In this document: piece after piece, positions 46,022-54,255 of the stretch
Position numbering within the stretch: the stretch's first letter is position 1
Layout of the letters: each line of letters starts with the position of its first letter
DNA from: Acidobacteriota bacterium
Lineage (GTDB): Bacteria; Acidobacteriota; Terriglobia; Terriglobales; SCQP01
Assembly: GCA_004299485.1 (NCBI GenBank)
Contig: SCQP01000014.1
Location: 396,445 to 460,444, forward strand
Length of the DNA stretch: 64,000 bases
Reading direction: 5' to 3'
Program-made: the position numbers and the translations under genes
Notes under the pieces: model-generated
Told to the model about the DNA's origin: nothing
The model's database searches: none
The model's input: the letters and a program-made list of their open reading frames with translations, nothing else

Positions 46022-46352
46022 ACTGCGCCCCTTTCCTCCCCGGTGCGAACTGCCGCAGCGCCGCCTGCGCCTGCCGGGTGACGTCGCCGCACATGAGATC
46101 ACAGAGCTTGAATACCAGCGGGTCGGAAATGAAATACAAGCTGCTGGTCCCGGAACGGCGGCGGGAGACCAGTCCGGCCTCCGCCAGCGCCTGGAGATGC
46201 CGGGAAACGGTCGGCTGACTGACGCCAAGCGCTGCCACAATTTCATGCACCGGTTTGGCGCCGCTTTCCAGCGCTACCAGGATGCGCAGCCGCTGCGGCT
46301 CGCTCAGCGCCCGGAAACGCTGGGCGACCGGCTCGATTAGGTTTTCCGTCAT
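46017..46352 (-). CDS. ArsR/SmtB family transcriptional regulator
   Basis: Winged-helix repressor, about 111 residues from the ATG at 46352. ALSEPQRLRILVALESG, then VHEIVAALGVSQPTVSRHLQ as recognition helix and SRRRSGTSSLYFISD as wing. A C-terminal CDLMC pair could bind a metal or sense thiols. Longer starts at 46391 and 46409 are open; none has a clear ribosome-binding site. Upstream the sequence has a loose TATGC...GCATA inverted repeat. It probably controls the DUF302 and/or Nramp-like genes. The stop codon lies in the palindromic element. Confidence 0.85.
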   Translation of the reverse strand: MTENLIEPVAQRFRALSEPQRLRILVALESGAKPVHEIVAALGVSQPTVSRHLQALAEAGLVSRRRSGTSSLYFISDPLVFKLCDLMCGDVTRQAQAALRQFAPGRKGAQS

Positions 46353-46494
46353 CCGCACGGACGGCCGGCGCCTATATGCTTCGATAGCCATACATGCATA
46401 AACTAGCACGCCGCGTGGGGCCCGATGTGCCTGAAGTCACACCGGATCCGGGAAGAGAAAATTACAAAACTGTGACACGCGGCAGAAAGCGGCG

Positions 46495-48183
46495 ATGCCA
46501 ACATCAGTTTTCAGCGTGCCTAGCAACCTGCACATCTACCTGATCAAGCCGACGCTCTACGACGACGATGGCTATCCCGTCCGGCACTGGCGCGGCGTGC
46601 TGCCCAGCAACACGCTGGCCTGCCTCACGGGCCTGACCGAAGACGTGGTGGCGCGCAATCTGCTCGGAGATATCAGGGTTGCGATCCACGTGCTCGACGA
46701 AACGGTGGATCGCGTGCCGGTGGAGCGCATCTGCCGCTCGCAGGTGGCGGGCAAGAGCCAGACCATTGTGGGGTTGGTGGGAGTGCAGACCAACCAGTTC
46801 CCTCGCGCCACCGATCTGGCGCGCCGGTTTCGGCAGGCGGGACTGACGGTGCTGATCGGCGGCTTCCACGTGACCGGCTGCCTGGAGCTGATACCGGAGA
46901 TTCCGCCCGACATCCAGGAACTCCTCGACCTGAGGGTCACGGTCGTCAAGGGCGAGGTGGAAGCGAGTTGGGGCGATCTGCTCTTGGACGCACTCCACGG
47001 ACGGCTGCGGCCGCTCTATGACTTCACCGGCGACAAGCCCGATCTCGCCGGCAAGCCGCTGCCGGTGATTCGCAGGCAATACCTGCGCAAGTTCGCCGCT
47101 TCCAACTTCGGCACCCTGGATTGCGGTCGCGGCTGCCCCTACGCGTGCAGCTTCTGCACCATCATCAACGTGCAGGGGCGCACCATGCGTTTCCGTCCGG
47201 CCGAAGAGATCGCGGCGAAGCTGCGGCACAATCACCGCGCGCACGGGGTCACATTCTACTTCTTCACCGACGACAACTTTGCGCGCAACAAGAACTGGGA
47301 GGCGATTTTCGACGCTCTCATCCACATGCGCGAAGCTGAGAGGATCCCCATCGGCTTCATGATGCAGGCGGATGTGCTCTCCTGGAAGATTCCGCGCTTT
47401 CTGGAAAAAGCCAGTCGCGCCGGCTGCACCAGCGTTTTTATCGGCATGGAGAGCCTGAATCCGGAGAGCCTGAAAGCCGCCGGCAAAAAGCAGAATCATG
47501 TCGAGGACTACCCCCGCCTGATGGAGGCCTATCGCGCCGCCGGCATTTCGACCCACGTGGGCTACATCATCGGCTTTCCCCACGACACCGTGGAATCGGT
47601 CCGCCGCGACCTGACCACGCTGATCCAGGAAGTGCGGCCGGATCATGCCTCGTTTTTCATGCTGACCCCCTTGCCCGGGTCGCAGGATCACCTCACGCTG
47701 CTGCGGCGCGGGGAGTGGATGCATCCGGATTACAACCGCTACGATTCTTTCCATGCGGTCACCCATCATCCCCATCTCAGCGCCGAAGCCTGGGAGGGGC
47801 TGTACCGTGAAGCCTGGCGCAGCTTCTACAGTCTGGAAAACCTGCGGCCGCTGCTGCGGCGCTGCCCGCCGCAGGAGTACTGGAGTAATTTCTTTCGCTA
47901 CTTCTGGTACAAGAATTCGATCCAGACCGAGGACCGCCATCCGATGGTCTGTGGCTTTTTCCGGCTGAAGGACCGCCGCAGCCGCCGGCCCGGCTACCCG
48001 ATTCTGTCCCGGTCCCGCTATGCGCTGCAACGTAGCCGGGAAATTTGCCGGCACCTTGCCGCCATGGCACGGCTCCTCTGGGAAATGAAGACGTTATGGC
48101 GGCAGACGCGCGCGTCCGGTTCCGGCGAGCGGCAAGCCACTGGCAGCCCCGCCCCGAGCTTGCCTCTGGCGGATGAGACTTAG
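46495..48183 (+). CDS. Radical SAM protein with N-terminal B12-binding-like domain
   Basis: 562 residues. About 1-180 is a Rossmann-like region of the B12-binding radical SAM type (VGLVGVQTNQFPRATDLARR; TVLIGGFHVTG), although the DxHxxG cobalamin motif is not seen. The [4Fe-4S] motif is CPYACSFC in TLDCGRGCPYACSFCTII, followed by FYFFTDDNFARNKNW and MESLNPESLKAAGKKQN of the SAM barrel. A C-terminal DUF4070-type region follows. Similar proteins modify hopanoids or other lipids, but the substrate cannot be stated. It converges on the RlpA-like gene with a 4-bp overlap. Confidence 0.88.
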   Translation: MPTSVFSVPSNLHIYLIKPTLYDDDGYPVRHWRGVLPSNTLACLTGLTEDVVARNLLGDIRVAIHVLDETVDRVPVERICRSQVAGKSQTIVGLVGVQTNQFPRATDLARRFRQAGLTVLIGGFHVTGCLELIPEIPPDIQELLDLRVTVVKGEVEASWGDLLLDALHGRLRPLYDFTGDKPDLAGKPLPVIRRQYLRKFAASNFGTLDCGRGCPYACSFCTIINVQGRTMRFRPAEEIAAKLRHNHRAHGVTFYFFTDDNFARNKNWEAIFDALIHMREAERIPIGFMMQADVLSWKIPRFLEKASRAGCTSVFIGMESLNPESLKAAGKKQNHVEDYPRLMEAYRAAGISTHVGYIIGFPHDTVESVRRDLTTLIQEVRPDHASFFMLTPLPGSQDHLTLLRRGEWMHPDYNRYDSFHAVTHHPHLSAEAWEGLYREAWRSFYSLENLRPLLRRCPPQEYWSNFFRYFWYKNSIQTEDRHPMVCGFFRLKDRRSRRPGYPILSRSRYALQRSREICRHLAAMARLLWEMKTLWRQTRASGSGERQATGSPAPSLPLADET

Positions 48184-49169
48184 TTCAGGCGGACGAGATA
48201 TGCAGGAAAATGCTCGGCGCGCAGGAAGCGCACGATGCGGGCCGCAGGCGCCATTTCCAGGTGAACGGACTTGCTATAGCGCAGCCAGCGCCCCTCGTCC
48301 GAACCGAACGCAATCACAGGATCGTCCAGCCTCTGCTGCATCAACCTGCGGCACTGCTTAAGCTGCTGGTTGTCCGTGAACCAGCCCACCTGGACCGTGT
48401 AGATACCCGGTGGAACGGGATCTGGCAGGTGCACAATCTTGATCCGGACGCGGTCGAGTCCGGGATCGCCAATTCGTTTTGCTGCGCCCCAGGACAAGTC
48501 GAGAATGCGGTTCGGCCAGAACGGGCCGCGGTCATTGATCGTGACCACGACGGATTGGTCCGTCCGGAGATCGGTGACTTTGACTTTCGTGCCCAGCGGC
48601 AGAAGCCGATGCGCGGCGGTCATCTTGCGGTAATCGAAGGGCTGGCCGCTGGCAGTGGAATTCCCTTGCTCGCGTGGACCGTAGAAGCTCGCGACACCGG
48701 TTTCCCAAAGCTCGCCGACGCGATAGTCGGGACTGTAGTTGCCGGCAGGCAGCGCAAGCGCCGTGGGTGGACTCGGATACGCAGAGTTGGAGCGGCTCGC
48801 AGGCTGACGCCCAGGTGAAGGGGCGGGCGTTGCGGCGGTCGCCACCGTTGCTGCCGGAAGCGGCGCGCCCCAGGATACGCCCGGCGGCATCGAGGGCGGC
48901 GCAGAGCTGGGCGAAACAAGCTTGGGCTTGTGGCCGCAGCCGGCAGCCGCGACGGCAAAGGCAACCAGCGCTACGAGCGCGAGCGGTCGAGTGTGTCGCC
49001 AAGCTGATGCAGCTTGTCGGCAATCCGATGCAGCGTCTTGCCGCCGTCGCGTCGCAGTGCGGGAACCACCTCGTCGTTCAAGGTTGTAATCAGGCGCTTC
49101 ACTTCTTCTTCGATGCGCTTGGCGGCAGCATCGAAACCGGAGGTCGAAGAGGAGTCGGCGGACATGCAT
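48180..49169 (-). CDS. rlpA: RlpA-like septal lipoprotein (start uncertain)
   Basis: The clear part is a lipoprotein signal (RPLALVALVAFAVAAAGC, Cys codon at 48936-48938), a Pro/Ala-rich linker, a double-psi beta-barrel RlpA domain (GVASFYGPREQGNSTASGQP; AHRLLPLGTKVKVTDL; VTINDRGPFWPNRILDLS) and a C-terminal SPOR-like domain (YTVQVGWFTDNQQLKQC). RlpA cleaves or binds denuded peptidoglycan at division sites. The open frame runs to an ATG at 49169, but that would put the lipobox Cys at 78 and overlap a better-looking ORF in another phase. No ATG, GTG or TTG lies at the expected place, so the true start is unresolved. Confidence 0.8.
   Translation of the reverse strand: MHVRRLLFDLRFRCCRQAHRRRSEAPDYNLERRGGSRTATRRRQDAASDCRQAASAWRHTRPLALVALVAFAVAAAGCGHKPKLVSPSSAPPSMPPGVSWGAPLPAATVATAATPAPSPGRQPASRSNSAYPSPPTALALPAGNYSPDYRVGELWETGVASFYGPREQGNSTASGQPFDYRKMTAAHRLLPLGTKVKVTDLRTDQSVVVTINDRGPFWPNRILDLSWGAAKRIGDPGLDRVRIKIVHLPDPVPPGIYTVQVGWFTDNQQLKQCRRLMQQRLDDPVIAFGSDEGRWLRYSKSVHLEMAPAARIVRFLRAEHFPAYLVRLN
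48971..49165 (-). CDS. Small coiled-coil-like protein
   Basis: 64 residues, start ATG 49165. Helical and charged (KRIEEEVKRLITTLNDEVV; KTLHRIADKLHQLGDTL), with heptad-like spacing suggesting a coiled coil. No known family. It occupies the -1 phase relative to the RlpA-like frame and ends inside that gene's signal-peptide region, so the two are probably co-translated. Its protein-like composition argues that it, not the overlapping RlpA extension, is the real product here. Confidence 0.6.
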   Translation of the reverse strand: MSADSSSTSGFDAAAKRIEEEVKRLITTLNDEVVPALRRDGGKTLHRIADKLHQLGDTLDRSRS

Positions 49170-49257
49170 TCCCTCGGGCTTAGTATGGCGCAGCGGGCTG
49201 AGTACCGTCAGGGGGTGGAACCGCGGAAGTAAAGGGGCAGTGCTGCGTGACGAGTCG

Positions 49258-51624
49258 TCAGTGGCCGGTGGGGCTCACAAGGCGGAGGGCGCGGGAGCCA
49301 TGGCGCAGGTTCACTGTGTAGGTCAGGGCGCCGTCGGAATCAAATTGTGCGGTGCCGGAACCGGTAAACCGCAGACCGTGGGCGGCGCAATCGACATCCG
49401 TCAATGCGGCCTGGCCACGGTTAAGGTGATACTCGCCGCGGCAGGACTGAAAGCGCCAGGCACCGTCGGAGGTAGCCAGGGCGCCGTTGCGAATCCGGAA
49501 GCTGCCGGCAGCCTCGAGGTGTTGCAGATTGCCACCGAACATGGGCCGCGTGAGGGCGAGCGAGCCCGACAGCACGCCGCTGAGGACGCCGGCGTAAGGA
49601 GTTTTCTCGAGCAGCGGCGCCAGGCGCACGGGCTCACGGGAGGGAACCGCGCCGGTAATCTCGAAGTTGCCCCGCAGCAGCCGGCCATGGCCGGCGAACA
49701 GCCCCTGTGCGAGATGAATTTTTAGTTCGGGAGCGTGCCAGGCCCCGGGCGATGCGGCCACTTGAAGCTGCACGTCGGCAGCAATACCGTTCCAGTCGAG
49801 CTGCTGAAACCGCACGCTCCCGCTGGCGTGCAACTGGCTGAGCCAGGCGGGCGTTGCCGCATCCCCGCCCAAAACGGTGCCGAACACGCGCTGTACCAGG
49901 TCGCCGCGCGAAAAGTGCAGCAGGCTCCAAACTGCATGATCCTGCAAATTCCGGCCAGTGAGTGAAAAACGCATGCCGCCGCCAGATTCCCAGGTGATCG
50001 AGCCGTGCACAGGCTGGGATGCCAATCCGAAGCGGGCCTGCTGCGGCCCTCCTGCTCCCAGCCGCAGCGCCAGCGGCTGCAACTCCAACCCCGAGGTGCC
50101 GGGGAGCTGCAGACCGGCGCGCACGAAATTGGCCTCCCCGCTCCAGGCGACCTCCCGAAATTGTGGCCAGGCGGCAGCCAGGCGCAAGTCGAGCCGCGCC
50201 ACGCCGCTCAGCCGCTGCGGCCAGGGCGACGGTAAGCCCAGCAGATGCGTCAGCGCGGCCGTGCCTGTGGCGTCGAGCGATGGCGTGCTGAGCGTGAACG
50301 AGAAGCCGCGCGGGTCCAGCTTGCCACTCAGCCGCAGGTGCGCCGCGCCAGCGCCCTGCCGCTCGAACGTCGCATGGGTCACCGGGACCGTTAGCTGGTG
50401 GCCGTTCCAGAGGAGCACGGCGGCGGGCAGGGCCAGACTCGCAGCGCTGTCGGCAAACTTCAGGCCGCCGGAAGTGATTCTGGCGTGACCTTCCGGCACG
50501 GCTTCATCGGCCACCCAGGTCAGGTGCGCGGCGCCATCGACCGTGCCGGTAAGCGCCAGATTGGAGGGCAAATTCGCCTTCAGTGCCAGCATGACGGGCA
50601 GCAGCGCGCCCGCTGGCAGCTTGTGCAACTGCAGAGAAAGATCCGTCCTGCGGCCGGAGAAGACATGCTGCACCGACCCGGACAACTGCACATGTTGCCA
50701 GCCGGGATCGCCAATATGCTCGATCGTGAGCCGATCCTGCGACGGCGTGTAGCGGGCGGCCACCGCGGCCGTGATCGCGGCCGAAGTGGGCAGCAAATCC
50801 CAGCGGCGCAGCCCCTGTGCCGTGACCGTGCCGCTAATGGAGAACTGCCGCCCCGTACCAGCAAGGTGCAGAACCGCGCTGAGAATGCCATGCACCCCGG
50901 CATCGTGACCCACCAACAAGGCCGAGGAGCCGGCCAGGTAAGAGTCGCGCAGATGCAGCACCACGTCGAAAGGCGCTTGCATGAGGCTGGCGCCACGCGT
51001 CTGCCAGCGGCCATCCAGCGTGACTACCCCGGTATTGGATAAATTCAAGTCACTGCGGGCAGGCACAAAGCTCAGGTGCAGCCGCCAATCGGAGCTCTCA
51101 CGCGCCAGCGATCCCTTCACCTGGTCAAGATAGAAATGTGTCTTGGTCTGGTCGAATTTGAAGTTGACGCGGGCATCGCTCCAGTCGAGGTAAGGAAAAC
51201 GAACCGAGGGGCGAGGGGATGGGCCGGTGCGCGGCCGGCCCGTGCTCTCCAGCAGAGCGGCAATGTTCCAGCGCCCGGCGGGGTTGCGCACCAGGTTGAT
51301 GCTCGGGCTCTGCAGGTGGATATGCGAGAACACCAGCCGTCCGCGCATCAGGTTCCAGAGGCTGATGTTGGCGGTGGCGCTGCCCGCCATGACCATATCT
51401 TCCAGGCCGTAGGCGGGATCGTCGGCGAGCTGGACGTTATCCAGTTCGACGCCCGGTAGCGGAAAAAGCTGGAAGTGCACCCCGTCCGCGGTGATCTTGC
51501 GGCCCAGGCTGGTCTCCAGCGAACGGAGGATTTCCGCATTCGCGTGCGGCAGGGTAATGAGCGGCACCAGGATGGGAATCAGCACGAGGATGATGATCCC
51601 GATCCATATCTGACGCTTCTTCAT
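49258..51624 (-). CDS. AsmA family envelope protein
   Basis: 788 residues with an N-terminal anchor (WIGIIILVLIPILVPLITL) and the AsmA N-terminal signature (LGRKITADGVHFQLFPLPGV; AEILRSLETSL). The rest is repetitive beta structure ending in an AsmA-type C-terminal domain with ALTDVDCAAHGLRFTG and GALTYTVNLRHG. AsmA/TamB-like proteins bridge the periplasm and move phospholipids or assist outer-membrane assembly. The start overlaps the end of the signal peptidase gene (ATGA). Confidence 0.9.
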   Translation of the reverse strand: MKKRQIWIGIIILVLIPILVPLITLPHANAEILRSLETSLGRKITADGVHFQLFPLPGVELDNVQLADDPAYGLEDMVMAGSATANISLWNLMRGRLVFSHIHLQSPSINLVRNPAGRWNIAALLESTGRPRTGPSPRPSVRFPYLDWSDARVNFKFDQTKTHFYLDQVKGSLARESSDWRLHLSFVPARSDLNLSNTGVVTLDGRWQTRGASLMQAPFDVVLHLRDSYLAGSSALLVGHDAGVHGILSAVLHLAGTGRQFSISGTVTAQGLRRWDLLPTSAAITAAVAARYTPSQDRLTIEHIGDPGWQHVQLSGSVQHVFSGRRTDLSLQLHKLPAGALLPVMLALKANLPSNLALTGTVDGAAHLTWVADEAVPEGHARITSGGLKFADSAASLALPAAVLLWNGHQLTVPVTHATFERQGAGAAHLRLSGKLDPRGFSFTLSTPSLDATGTAALTHLLGLPSPWPQRLSGVARLDLRLAAAWPQFREVAWSGEANFVRAGLQLPGTSGLELQPLALRLGAGGPQQARFGLASQPVHGSITWESGGGMRFSLTGRNLQDHAVWSLLHFSRGDLVQRVFGTVLGGDAATPAWLSQLHASGSVRFQQLDWNGIAADVQLQVAASPGAWHAPELKIHLAQGLFAGHGRLLRGNFEITGAVPSREPVRLAPLLEKTPYAGVLSGVLSGSLALTRPMFGGNLQHLEAAGSFRIRNGALATSDGAWRFQSCRGEYHLNRGQAALTDVDCAAHGLRFTGSGTAQFDSDGALTYTVNLRHGSRALRLVSPTGH

Positions 51625-52424
51625 TTGGGCAGATGTAGCGTACGGCTCCAGCGGGTGCGGAAGGGGGCGTGGACGATTTCCGACAATAGGCTGCCCAGCC
51701 GTCCGCCAAGACCGGTCGCGTCATACTGCGCCGCAGTGCTTTGGTAGGACCAGTAAACCACGCTGGGGCGGCCGACGATATTGGCGCGAGGCACGAAGCC
51801 CCAGTAGCGCGAATCGAGCGAATTGTCGCGGTTATCGCCCATGCAAAAGTACATGCCCGGTGGGACGACCAGCTCCCCATCATGGACGTACGCGGGCAGC
51901 GCCGCAGCCCACGCCGGGGCGGTTTCCATTAGCGGCCCGCCATTGGGAAAATCATCGCGCGCGGGATCGTACTCGCCTGTCGTGATTACGTAAGGCTCCG
52001 TGAGGGGATGACCATTGCGCCACACCACCCCATGGATCAGCTTGATGTGATCGCCCGGCACACCGATCACCCGCTTGACGATGTGCTCCCCCGGCGTCGT
52101 GCCCAGCGAAACGTCGTTTTGGGTGGCGAGAAAAATGACGATATCGCCGTGCTCGATGTTGCGATAGGGCAGAATCCTGGGCGCCCATTTGGCGGGCGGT
52201 GACATCCGCACGCGATCGGCCACCAGGTGGTCCCCAATCAGCAGCGTGTTTTCCATTGAACCGGACGGGATGGCAAACGGCTGCGCAACAAACGTGATGA
52301 TGAACAGTGCCACCACCAGCGTCGGCAGCCATACCCGCAGCGGCGAATCCTGCAGCGAGCGTACCTTGGCGCCAGCGGCTTTGGGCGGCGTTTGTGGCGC
52401 CTTCGGGGATGCAGATCGGGCCAT
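51621..52424 (-). CDS. lepB: Signal peptidase I
   Basis: Membrane-bound serine protease removing signal peptides, 267 residues. A transmembrane segment (VWLPTLVVALFIITFVAQ) precedes the catalytic Ser in FAIPSGSMENTLLIGD and the catalytic Lys in HIVKRVIGVPGD. The last box is CMGDNRDNSLDSRYWGFVP. It is translationally coupled to the downstream AsmA-family gene. Confidence 0.97.
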   Translation of the reverse strand: MARSASPKAPQTPPKAAGAKVRSLQDSPLRVWLPTLVVALFIITFVAQPFAIPSGSMENTLLIGDHLVADRVRMSPPAKWAPRILPYRNIEHGDIVIFLATQNDVSLGTTPGEHIVKRVIGVPGDHIKLIHGVVWRNGHPLTEPYVITTGEYDPARDDFPNGGPLMETAPAWAAALPAYVHDGELVVPPGMYFCMGDNRDNSLDSRYWGFVPRANIVGRPSVVYWSYQSTAAQYDATGLGGRLGSLLSEIVHAPFRTRWSRTLHLPK

Positions 52425-52458
52425 GAAAGTATAAGTCTAGCAGTCCGGCGACGCGGAT

Positions 52459-52791
52459 CTAGTCCTCGACCTCGCGGGCAATGGCCTGCTCGACCAATTG
52501 ATTCAGGCTGATACCTTGAGCGGCCGCTGCCTCAACCGCTCGGGCGTGGAGCTCGGGCCGGACGCGCGCGTTGAATTTGCCGGAAAAATGCCGCACCGGC
52601 TCGATTCCTCTTTCCCGGCAGGTCTCCAAAAATACGCGCAGGGATTTGGCCCCTTCGGTCCGCAGCGCGCCGATACTGCGAGCGTAAAAATCTGCCCCGC
52701 CGTTCAAACCCAGGAACTCGCCGCGTAGCCGATCCGAATCCGGATCATAGGTAACGACAGCACGATAGCCGCCAATGTTCATGATGTTCAT
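52459..52791 (-). CDS. hicB: HicB family antitoxin
   Basis: 110 residues. The N-terminal partial RNase-H-like HicB fold (YRAVVTYDPDSDRLRGEF; GGADFYARSIGALRTEG) is followed by a ribbon-helix-helix DNA-binding end (FNARVRPELHARAVEAAAAQ, GISLNQLVEQAIAREVE). The start at 52791 overlaps the old stop codon of a ruined hicA (ATGA), which supports this choice. The antitoxin remains intact although its toxin gene is destroyed. Confidence 0.88.
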   Translation of the reverse strand: MNIMNIGGYRAVVTYDPDSDRLRGEFLGLNGGADFYARSIGALRTEGAKSLRVFLETCRERGIEPVRHFSGKFNARVRPELHARAVEAAAAQGISLNQLVEQAIAREVED

Positions 52792-53174
52792 GGCCTTATC
52801 CCATTCGACCCCAACCACCGGCGCAGGCTGGCCACCGCGCCCTTATCCGCCATCGGGAAGGATGCGGACGATGGTAGAGCAAAACCAGACCTCCAATAGC
52901 CCGGCGGCCCGGGTCGTTTGCGGCTTCGACATCAGGAGAAGCCGCACGCACTCTGACCGAGCGTGCTACACCAAGTCTGGTTTTGATCCTAGACCTGCAC
53001 CTGCTCGAAGAGCACCTCTGCGATGCGAGATCCAGCGCGCTCGCTGATATCGGCCCCCAGGCTAGCAAGCAGCGCCTCGACGTAGGACCAGCGTAGATTC
53101 GCCGGTACCGGGTGCGCAAAGATCGCGGCAAGCGTTTTCGCGTGCTTTCGATTCGTACCGCCTGATAGTACCAC
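52788..53174 (-). pseudogene. hicA: hicA toxin gene disrupted by a palindromic insertion and a frameshift
   Basis: The N-terminal part (SGGTNRKHAKTLAAIFAHP; LRWSYVEALLASLGADISE; AGSR) is typical HicA. It stops after VQV at a TAG created by the insertion. Beyond the element, YHRPHPSR (the conserved HicA His/Pro motif) continues. Removing 52879-52989 and one TAGA copy joins VQVYHRPHP in frame. A second lesion of 1 nt follows, because the tail ADKGAVASLRRWLGSNGIRP reads in another phase up to TGA overlapping hicB. The toxin is thus almost certainly inactive. Confidence 0.85.
52879..52989. mobile_element. 111-bp palindromic element inserted in hicA, copy A
   Basis: Terminal inverted repeats CAAAACCAGAC (52880-52890) and GTCTGGTTTTG (52975-52985) enclose a core with TAGCCCG, a hairpin GCGGCTTC/GAAGCCGC, AAGCCGCACGCA and ACACCAA, as in copy B. 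It is flanked by TAGA at 52875-52878 and 52990-52993, consistent with a 4-bp target duplication. It has no coding capacity. It resembles a miniature inverted-repeat element, but arms and core of the two copies evolve differently. Confidence 0.8.
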
Positions 53175-53215
53175 AATGCGGTACTGCTGGCACCCCTGCG
53201 CGGGGCGGTGGTTTC

Positions 53216-53500
53216 TCAGTTTGACCGCAACGGTTCTTCTGGGGTCTCCGGAGTCCGCACCGACGTTGGCGTTCCGTCGACGCCCTCGGCAATGTCGTCC
53301 CTACTGCTGCCATGACCGCGACGGTGCGTTTGGCGGCAGCTTGGAGGAGCCCCGAGCGCCAGCGGGCGGGTCCTGCCGGGAATCGAAGCCCGCACTCCGA
53401 GCGACCAACGGGAGCGACCAGGGCAAAAAGTGGCGAGCCACTCCGGTAGTCGCTTAGCATCTTCGAATTCCCGGGCTATTTCTTCATCTTCGAACGCCAT
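53216..53500 (-). other. Small ORF interrupted by the 111-bp repeat, probably decayed
   Basis: The frame begins MAFEDEEIAREFEDAKRLPE and looks protein-like for about 24 residues. The next 37 or so codons lie entirely in the 111-bp repeat, and the tail (SSRDDIAEGVDGTPTSVRTP) does not look structured. Probably a small gene invaded by the repeat; not recognised. The rest of the 53175-53572 gap holds no other convincing gene. Confidence 0.35.
53331..53441. repeat. 111-bp dispersed repeat, copy 1
   Basis: It runs from TGGCGGCAGCTTGGAGG to AGTGGCGAGCCAC and is about 90% identical to 55217-55327. It contains self-complementary parts (GTGGC/GCCAC; GCGGGC/GCCCGC) and, on the minus strand, GCGGGCTTCGATTCCCGGC, which resembles a tRNA T-arm. 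No coding meaning is evident. Confidence 0.85.
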
Positions 53501-53572
53501 GCCGCCGATTATGCCACGCAGGAGCGCGCCGTCAAGTGGTTGGATAGCGCGGCCACGCTAGGCCCACGCCAC

Positions 53573-54244
53573 CTACGTCAGCGCGGCCAGCGCCGCCGCG
53601 GCGGCCCGCTGTTCGGCCTGCTTCTTGGTGCCGCCGGCGCCGCGCCCCAGTGTGCCGTCAGCCAGGCGGACTTCCACCGTGAACTGCTTGACGTGTTCCG
53701 GGCCAGTCGCCTCTACGAGGTGGTAAACCGGCAGCGGAAGCCCGGCGGCATGGGCACGCTCCTGGAGCGCAGATTTGTAGGCAAATTCGTGCAGTGCCCC
53801 GGCTTGGTGCAGCGCGAGACTGGGCGTGACGATCTGGGCGTCGATGACCGCAGCCGCGGCGGCGTAGCCCCCATCGCGATAGATTGCGGCGATGACCGCT
53901 TCGAGCGCATTGGCGAGGAGGCGCTGCTTGTGCCGGCCACCCACAGAATCCTCCGAACGGCTCAGCCGCAGGTGCTCGCCCAGGTTCAGGCGCTCAGCAA
54001 CCACCGTGAGGTTGCGCGCGCTGACCATCCAGCCACGCAAGCGCGTGAGCTCGCCTTCGCTGGCTTCGGGAAACGCGTCCAGAATGCGCTCGCTCACCCG
54101 CAGCTCCAGAATCGCGTCCCCCAGGAATTCCAGACGCTCGTTGTCGTGGCCCTCGGCGTCGCGCGCCGATCGGTGCGTCAGTGCCCGCAGCAGCCAGTGC
54201 CGCTCGCGGAACTCGTAGCCGAGAGCGGTTTCGAGCGCTTCCGT
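53573..54244 (-). CDS. rnc: Ribonuclease III (non-canonical start)
   Basis: Double-strand-specific RNase for rRNA and mRNA processing, about 223 residues. The catalytic signature is NERLEFLGDAILEL after LRALTHRSARD. A second acidic region is NALEAVIAAIYRDGG (Asn in place of a common Asp). The C-terminal dsRNA-binding domain ends GAGGTKKQAEQRAAAAAL. The open frame contains no ATG, GTG or TTG before the signature. The best start by position is ACG at 54242-54244, with AGAGG 8 nt upstream and the product beginning EALETALGYEF, the normal N-terminus of the family. The gene overlaps nothing and follows a TPR gene by 11 bp. Confidence 0.82.
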   Translation of the reverse strand, partial: TEALETALGYEFRERHWLLRALTHRSARDAEGHDNERLEFLGDAILELRVSERILDAFPEASEGELTRLRGWMVSARNLTVVAERLNLGEHLRLSRSEDSVGGRHKQRLLANALEAVIAAIYRDGGYAAAAAVIDAQIVTPSLALHQAGALHEFAYKSALQERAHAAGLPLPVYHLVEATGPEHVKQFTVEVRLADGTLGRGAGGTKKQAEQRAAAAALAALT

Positions 54245-54255
54245 ATACGCGGCCT

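Noticed and set aside
53331..53441. tRNA gene in the 111-bp repeat
   Set aside because: Only a T-arm-like segment is present; no acceptor, D- or anticodon arm can be folded around it.
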